Positions 60,870-64,000 of a stretch of DNA of 64,000 bases are shown here, in pieces (the first letter of the stretch is position 1; each line of letters opens with the position of its first letter). The DNA is from Chamaecrista fasciculata. Taxonomy: Eukaryota; Streptophyta; Magnoliopsida; Fabales; Fabaceae. The position numbers and the translations under genes are program-made. The stretch is from NCBI GenBank assembly GCA_003254925.1, contig QANZ01021520.1:83798-147797 (forward strand), written 5' to 3'. The notes beneath the pieces are model-generated. The model had not been told where the DNA came from. It saw nothing but the letters and a program-made list of their open reading frames with translations, and ran no database searches.

Positions 60870-61585
60870 CATAACTATTGAATATAGTTATATTTCTCTC
60901 GTTTCAAACCCGAATGTGATTAAATCAGAACTACATGTTAAATTTGATGAATTTTTTCTTTCATTAGTTGGAGTCATCGACTAACAAGGTTAAATGGAAC
61001 ATGAAAGTTTACTTGAAAATGGGTCGTTTATTTCATGAATTTGGTCATACTTCTCTCATTTCAGTTCTGAATGCAATGGAATCAGAGCTATAAGTTATTT
61101 TTGATGAGTTTTTTTTCTTTTATCTAGTTGGGACCGTTGACAAATAAGGTCAAATAGTACTCCAAATTCTAAAAGTTAATATTGATGTTTTGACCAAACT
61201 CACTTTCAAAATACTATTTGATCTCGTTTGTCAACGACCCCAATTGGGTAGAAAAAGAACTTATCAAGAGTAATTTGTAACTCTTATATCGTTACATTCA
61301 GACTTAAAATGAGAGAGACACGATCAAATTTATGAAACAAACGACTCAATTTCGGGTCCAATTTGATCTTGTTTGTTGATGACTCCAACTAAGCAAATAA
61401 AGAAAGAACTCATCAAATTTAACTCGTAACTCTGATTTAATCGTATTCGAGTTTGAAACGAGAAATCTATGATTACATTCAATAGTCAGAAATCAATAAT
61501 GAAACTTTTAGGAAACAACGAAAAAATATTAAGGATCAAAATGAAACTTTGAATAAATATTAGGGACCAAAATAAAATTTTGACC
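60870..61585. mobile_element. Foldback element with 'tctctcgtttcaa' boxes
   Basis: Boxes 'atatttctctcgtttcaaac', 'gaatgtgattaaatcagaac' and 'agttggagtcatcgac' are repeated and then mirrored as 'gactccaactaagcaaat', 'gtaactctgatttaatcgta' and 'cgagtttgaaacgag'. The right end is 'gggaccaaaataaaatttt'. This is the core region of the ggtcc family, here as a double inverted repeat. Confidence 0.65.
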
Positions 61586-61680
61586 TGTGTTATGTGCAAT
61601 CATGTTGACTGTTGAGACATTGAGTTCTTGTAATAAATCTAAATCATGACTCAAATAATTTTGACTAACAAGGAAATCAT

Positions 61681-61722
61681 ATAATATCTATTCTTTTTTT
61701 TCAACAAAAATAATCTCTATTC
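61681..61722. mobile_element. T-run micro-insertion with 13-bp direct repeats
   Basis: ataatatctattc (61681-61693) and ataatctctattc (61710-61722), with one mismatch, enclose a T run followed by caacaaaa. Confidence 0.38.
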
Positions 61723-62024
61723 AGATTGTAAAAGTAGTAGAAAACAGAGCATTTCATTCATGAGAAAGATATGAGAAAATAAAAAAAATAATCATATATA
61801 TTTATATTAAAAAAATTATAAAGAGTTAATATACAACTGTCATTAACATGAGAAAGATATGAGAAAATAAAAAGTGCGTGGGTTGAAATGGAAATGGCAA
61901 GACAAGACGAAAAAATGAAGAATGAAGTAAAAGGCGAATCGTGGTGGTCCCACCTTCACACACAATTCATTCATTCATGCCGTTAGACTCCTTCCTTCTT
62001 CTCGATGGACCCCTTTAAGAATTA

Positions 62025-62445
62025 AGACAAAATTTATTATTTGATCTCAAAATTTATATCGAGTCAACTAATAAGTCATTGAATAATCAAAATATAGGAT
62101 TTGGTCCCTGAAATATTTCAGTTATCAACTATTTTGTCTTTAGTAATGATTTGGTCTCTAAATTTCAATTAATTTTATACTTTTAGTCGATGAATTTGTA
62201 TAAATTAATACTAGTTGGTCCCTAAATTTGAACTAATTTTATACTGTTTGGTATATGAATTTGACTTAATACCATTTAATCCTTGAATTTAAACTAATTT
62301 TATACTTGTTGGTCCTTGAATTTGACCCAAGGACCAATTATTGAAAATTATAATAATTCAAGGACTGAGTCGTATATTTTGATTATTTAGAGACTGATTA
62401 ATTGACTCGGTGTAAATTTAGAGACCAAATAGTAAATTTTCTCGG
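62025..62445. mobile_element. Foldback element with internal ~60-bp tandem units
   Basis: The outer arms 'aaatttattatttgatctc' / 'gagaccaaatagtaaattt' and 'tatcgagtcaactaataag' / 'ctgattaattgactcggtg' are inverse. Between them 'ttttatac(t/a)t(g)ttggtcc' and 'gaatttga(c)' phrases recur with a period near 60 bp (62155-62330). Confidence 0.65.
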
Positions 62446-62461
62446 GAATATATATATAGGT

Positions 62462-62979
62462 TAAAATCTTGAATTAATCCTAAATATATGAGCTAGATTT
62501 CAAATTAATCTTATATATTTTACTTGTTTCATATTAGTCTTATATGTTTTTATAATTTTTCAAATTAGTCTTAAATATACTTCTGAAATGAACTCTGACC
62601 TCATTTGTTAATGGAATCAAACGAGTAGAGAAAAAACTTTTCACGGTTAACACATAATTTCAAACTCGTCACGTTCAGACTTGACATGAGAGAGATATGA
62701 CCAAATTCGCTTATTTGACTATATAAAACAAGTACTTTACTTTTAAAACTCAATTTGACATCGTTTATTAACGGTCCTAACTTAATAGAGAAAATATTGG
62801 TCAAAAGTAACCTCATAACTCTAAAATCATCACATTTGAACTTGAAATGAGAGGCATAAGATTAGTTTGAGACCAATTTAAAAAATTATGAAAATACGTG
62901 AGATCAATCTAAAACAAATAAAAATTTTTCAACTAATTTAAAATCTATCCCATACATTTTAGACCAATTTGGGGGTTTT

Positions 62980-62982
<3 letters not shown>
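62462..62982. mobile_element. ggtcc-type foldback element upstream of the last gene
   Basis: Left 'aatcctaaatatatgagcta' with 'gatttcaaattaat' is mirrored by right 'aatttaaaatctatcccata' and 'catttt agaccaattt'. Inner boxes 'catgagagagatatgacc', 'cgtttattaacggtcctaac' and 'gaacttgaaatgag' belong to the same family. An AT microsatellite (62983-63014) follows directly. Confidence 0.65.

Positions 62983-63014
<32 letters not shown>
62983..63014. repeat. (TA)n microsatellite
   Basis: A 32-base perfect TA run lies between the foldback and the 5' leader region of the last gene. Confidence 0.9.
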
Positions 63015-63015
<1 letters not shown>

Positions 63016-63019
63016 CGCC

Positions 63020-63732
63020 CGCATGAAATGACCACACCTCTCACACACACATAAAAACAGCAGAGCGAAAATCGCATCTCTCTCATTTGTAATCGCGTTG
63101 GGGCAACCACGACACTCACTCCATCTCTTGCTTCGTGCCGAAAACACAGATTCCCTTTCTTCGGGATGATTTTTCACAGAAAAAAAGTGGAACCTTTCGT
63201 AGCTTTAGGAAAATGGGATCCCCTTCTTGTAAGATTCCTTTCTCTTTTTCTTCTTCTATTTTTTCTTTCCATCTCGTCTGTTTCATCTTCTTTCTTTCTT
63301 TCTGAGCATTTTTTTTTTCTGGGTACTTTCTTCCCTTTTGTCTCTTTTGTTTTGTGCCTTTGGAATGGAATGTTTCGCATAACCCCGATTTGCTCTTTGG
63401 GTTTTCCCTTAAAGCGCTTTGTTTTTCTGATAAAGATGACTTGCTTTCTTATTATAACTCTTTCTTTGCCTCACTAAATTTCGAATTCCTCATACTTTTT
63501 TCTGATGATTTCACTAATTTATTACCCCTTTTAGTTATGTTCGCCGTTCAAATTCTGCTAGCGTTTTGTGGGGTCCAGGTTTTGTACTGGGCATTTCTGC
63601 CAGCGTGAATATAAAGTTCGTCCAAATTTCAATCACCCAACAAAAAGACAATTACGCTTTTCCTAAATATGCTTCTCGATGCTGCTAAACTGTTTCATTT
63701 CTAAGTTTTAAAATGTGGGTTTCATTTTACAG
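63020..63732 (+). promoter_or_regulatory. 5' leader with an untranslated intron of the last gene
   Basis: Sequence from about 63020 becomes leader-like (CT- and CA-rich, higher GC). A donor CTTGTAAG at 63226-63233 and an acceptor TTTTACAG ending at 63732 suggest a 5' UTR intron of about 500 bp that ends 112 bp before the start codon. The T-rich frames in this intron are not genes. Confidence 0.5.
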
Positions 63733-63843
63733 GATTTCTGAAGGAGGAAGATCTTGTTCAAGAGGTCGAGACACCCACAAAAATAATATATATAGATATT
63801 CTTAGAATATAGAGAAGCTTGATCTAAGGTTGTCTGATTGACG

Positions 63844-64000
63844 ATGGGGGATCACTTTGTATTGCTGGTTGATCGATTGCTTACAGAATCTACATTAGAA
63901 GCTGCACTTGAAAGCAGAAATCGTGCAATGCTGGAGGCTGCATCCTCAGCAGTGAATGAAGCTGCAGAAGTTGTTATGTCTTCGAAGAAGATGGGTGTTG
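63844..64000 (+). CDS. N-terminus of a probable RING-CH (MARCH-like) zinc-finger protein, 3' cut by window
   Basis: The ATG at 63844 opens a frame that runs to the window end (52 codons). It begins MGDHFVLLVDRLLTEST, then LEAALESRNRAM and ASSAVNEAAEVVMSSKKM. From memory, the opening MGDHFVLLVDRLLTEST is characteristic of plant membrane-associated RING-CH proteins (RING/FYVE/PHD superfamily with a DUF3675 tail), which would act as E3 ubiquitin ligases. The RING-CH domain itself would lie beyond 64000, so the function is inferred from the N-terminus only. The leader has an apparent intron ending at 63732. Confidence 0.6.
   Translation, partial: MGDHFVLLVDRLLTESTLEAALESRNRAMLEAASSAVNEAAEVVMSSKKMGV

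Overview
The window is nuclear DNA from a plant, most likely a eudicot. It is AT-rich, its genes are split by GT-AG introns, and the proteins I can read are plant types: a UVR8/RCC1-like beta-propeller, a WSD1-type wax synthase/DGAT, a plant CDCA7-like zinc-finger protein and a GDSL lipase. I cannot name the species. Three single N positions (55702, 57026, 59158) and a run of 16 G at the very start mark places where the assembly should not be over-read.

Layout, left to right. 949-4297 (+) is the 3' part of an RCC1-repeat gene. 5125-8413 (-) is an intact five-exon wax ester synthase/diacylglycerol acyltransferase gene. 9687-13030 (-) is a seven-exon gene for a 232-residue plant protein of unknown function. 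13920-17232 (-) is a second wax synthase copy that is a pseudogene: exons 4 and 5 are missing, exon 2 has a one-base frameshift, and intron 1 holds an LTR and a foldback element. 18704-20410 (+) is ribosomal protein eL30, complete at 112 aa. 21454-23386 (-) is a two-exon secreted or membrane-anchored six-bladed-propeller (NHL/SMP-30-like) gene. 23.4-31.3 kb is gene-free and full of foldback elements and tandem repeats. 31303-36452 (+) is a 13-exon CDCA7-like gene (674 aa) with a four-CXXC zinc finger, a DDT-like domain and an unusual C-terminal hexapeptide array. 40392-44855 (-) is a five-exon gene for a 338-aa plant-specific protein of unknown function, with a 2.8-kb intron. 45-57 kb is repeat-rich and gene-free. 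57250-58778 (+) is a GDSL lipase gene cut off in exon 3 by a CACTA-type transposon end. 58.8-63 kb is a nest of transposon pieces. 63844 to the window end (+) is the first coding exon of a gene whose N-terminus resembles plant RING-CH (MARCH-like) E3 ligases.

All multi-exon models were built by hand from splice sites and reading-frame continuity. Each complete one closes in frame (486, 232, 112, 369, 674 and 338 aa), which is strong internal support. I see no operon-like or pathway cluster. The two wax synthase copies are the only related pair, and they flank the 232-aa gene.

The most distinctive feature is the repeat landscape. More than twenty foldback (inverted-repeat) elements have arms built from variants of 'ttttggtcccta' and 'tagggaccaaaa', and several sit in introns. 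At least nine micro-insertions share another form: a short oligo(A) tail with a few extra bases, flanked by 11-20-bp direct repeats, as expected of extremely truncated retroposition. There are also a Helitron-like 3' end, a CACTA end, two or three LTR fragments, a telomere-like satellite patch and several tandem duplications.
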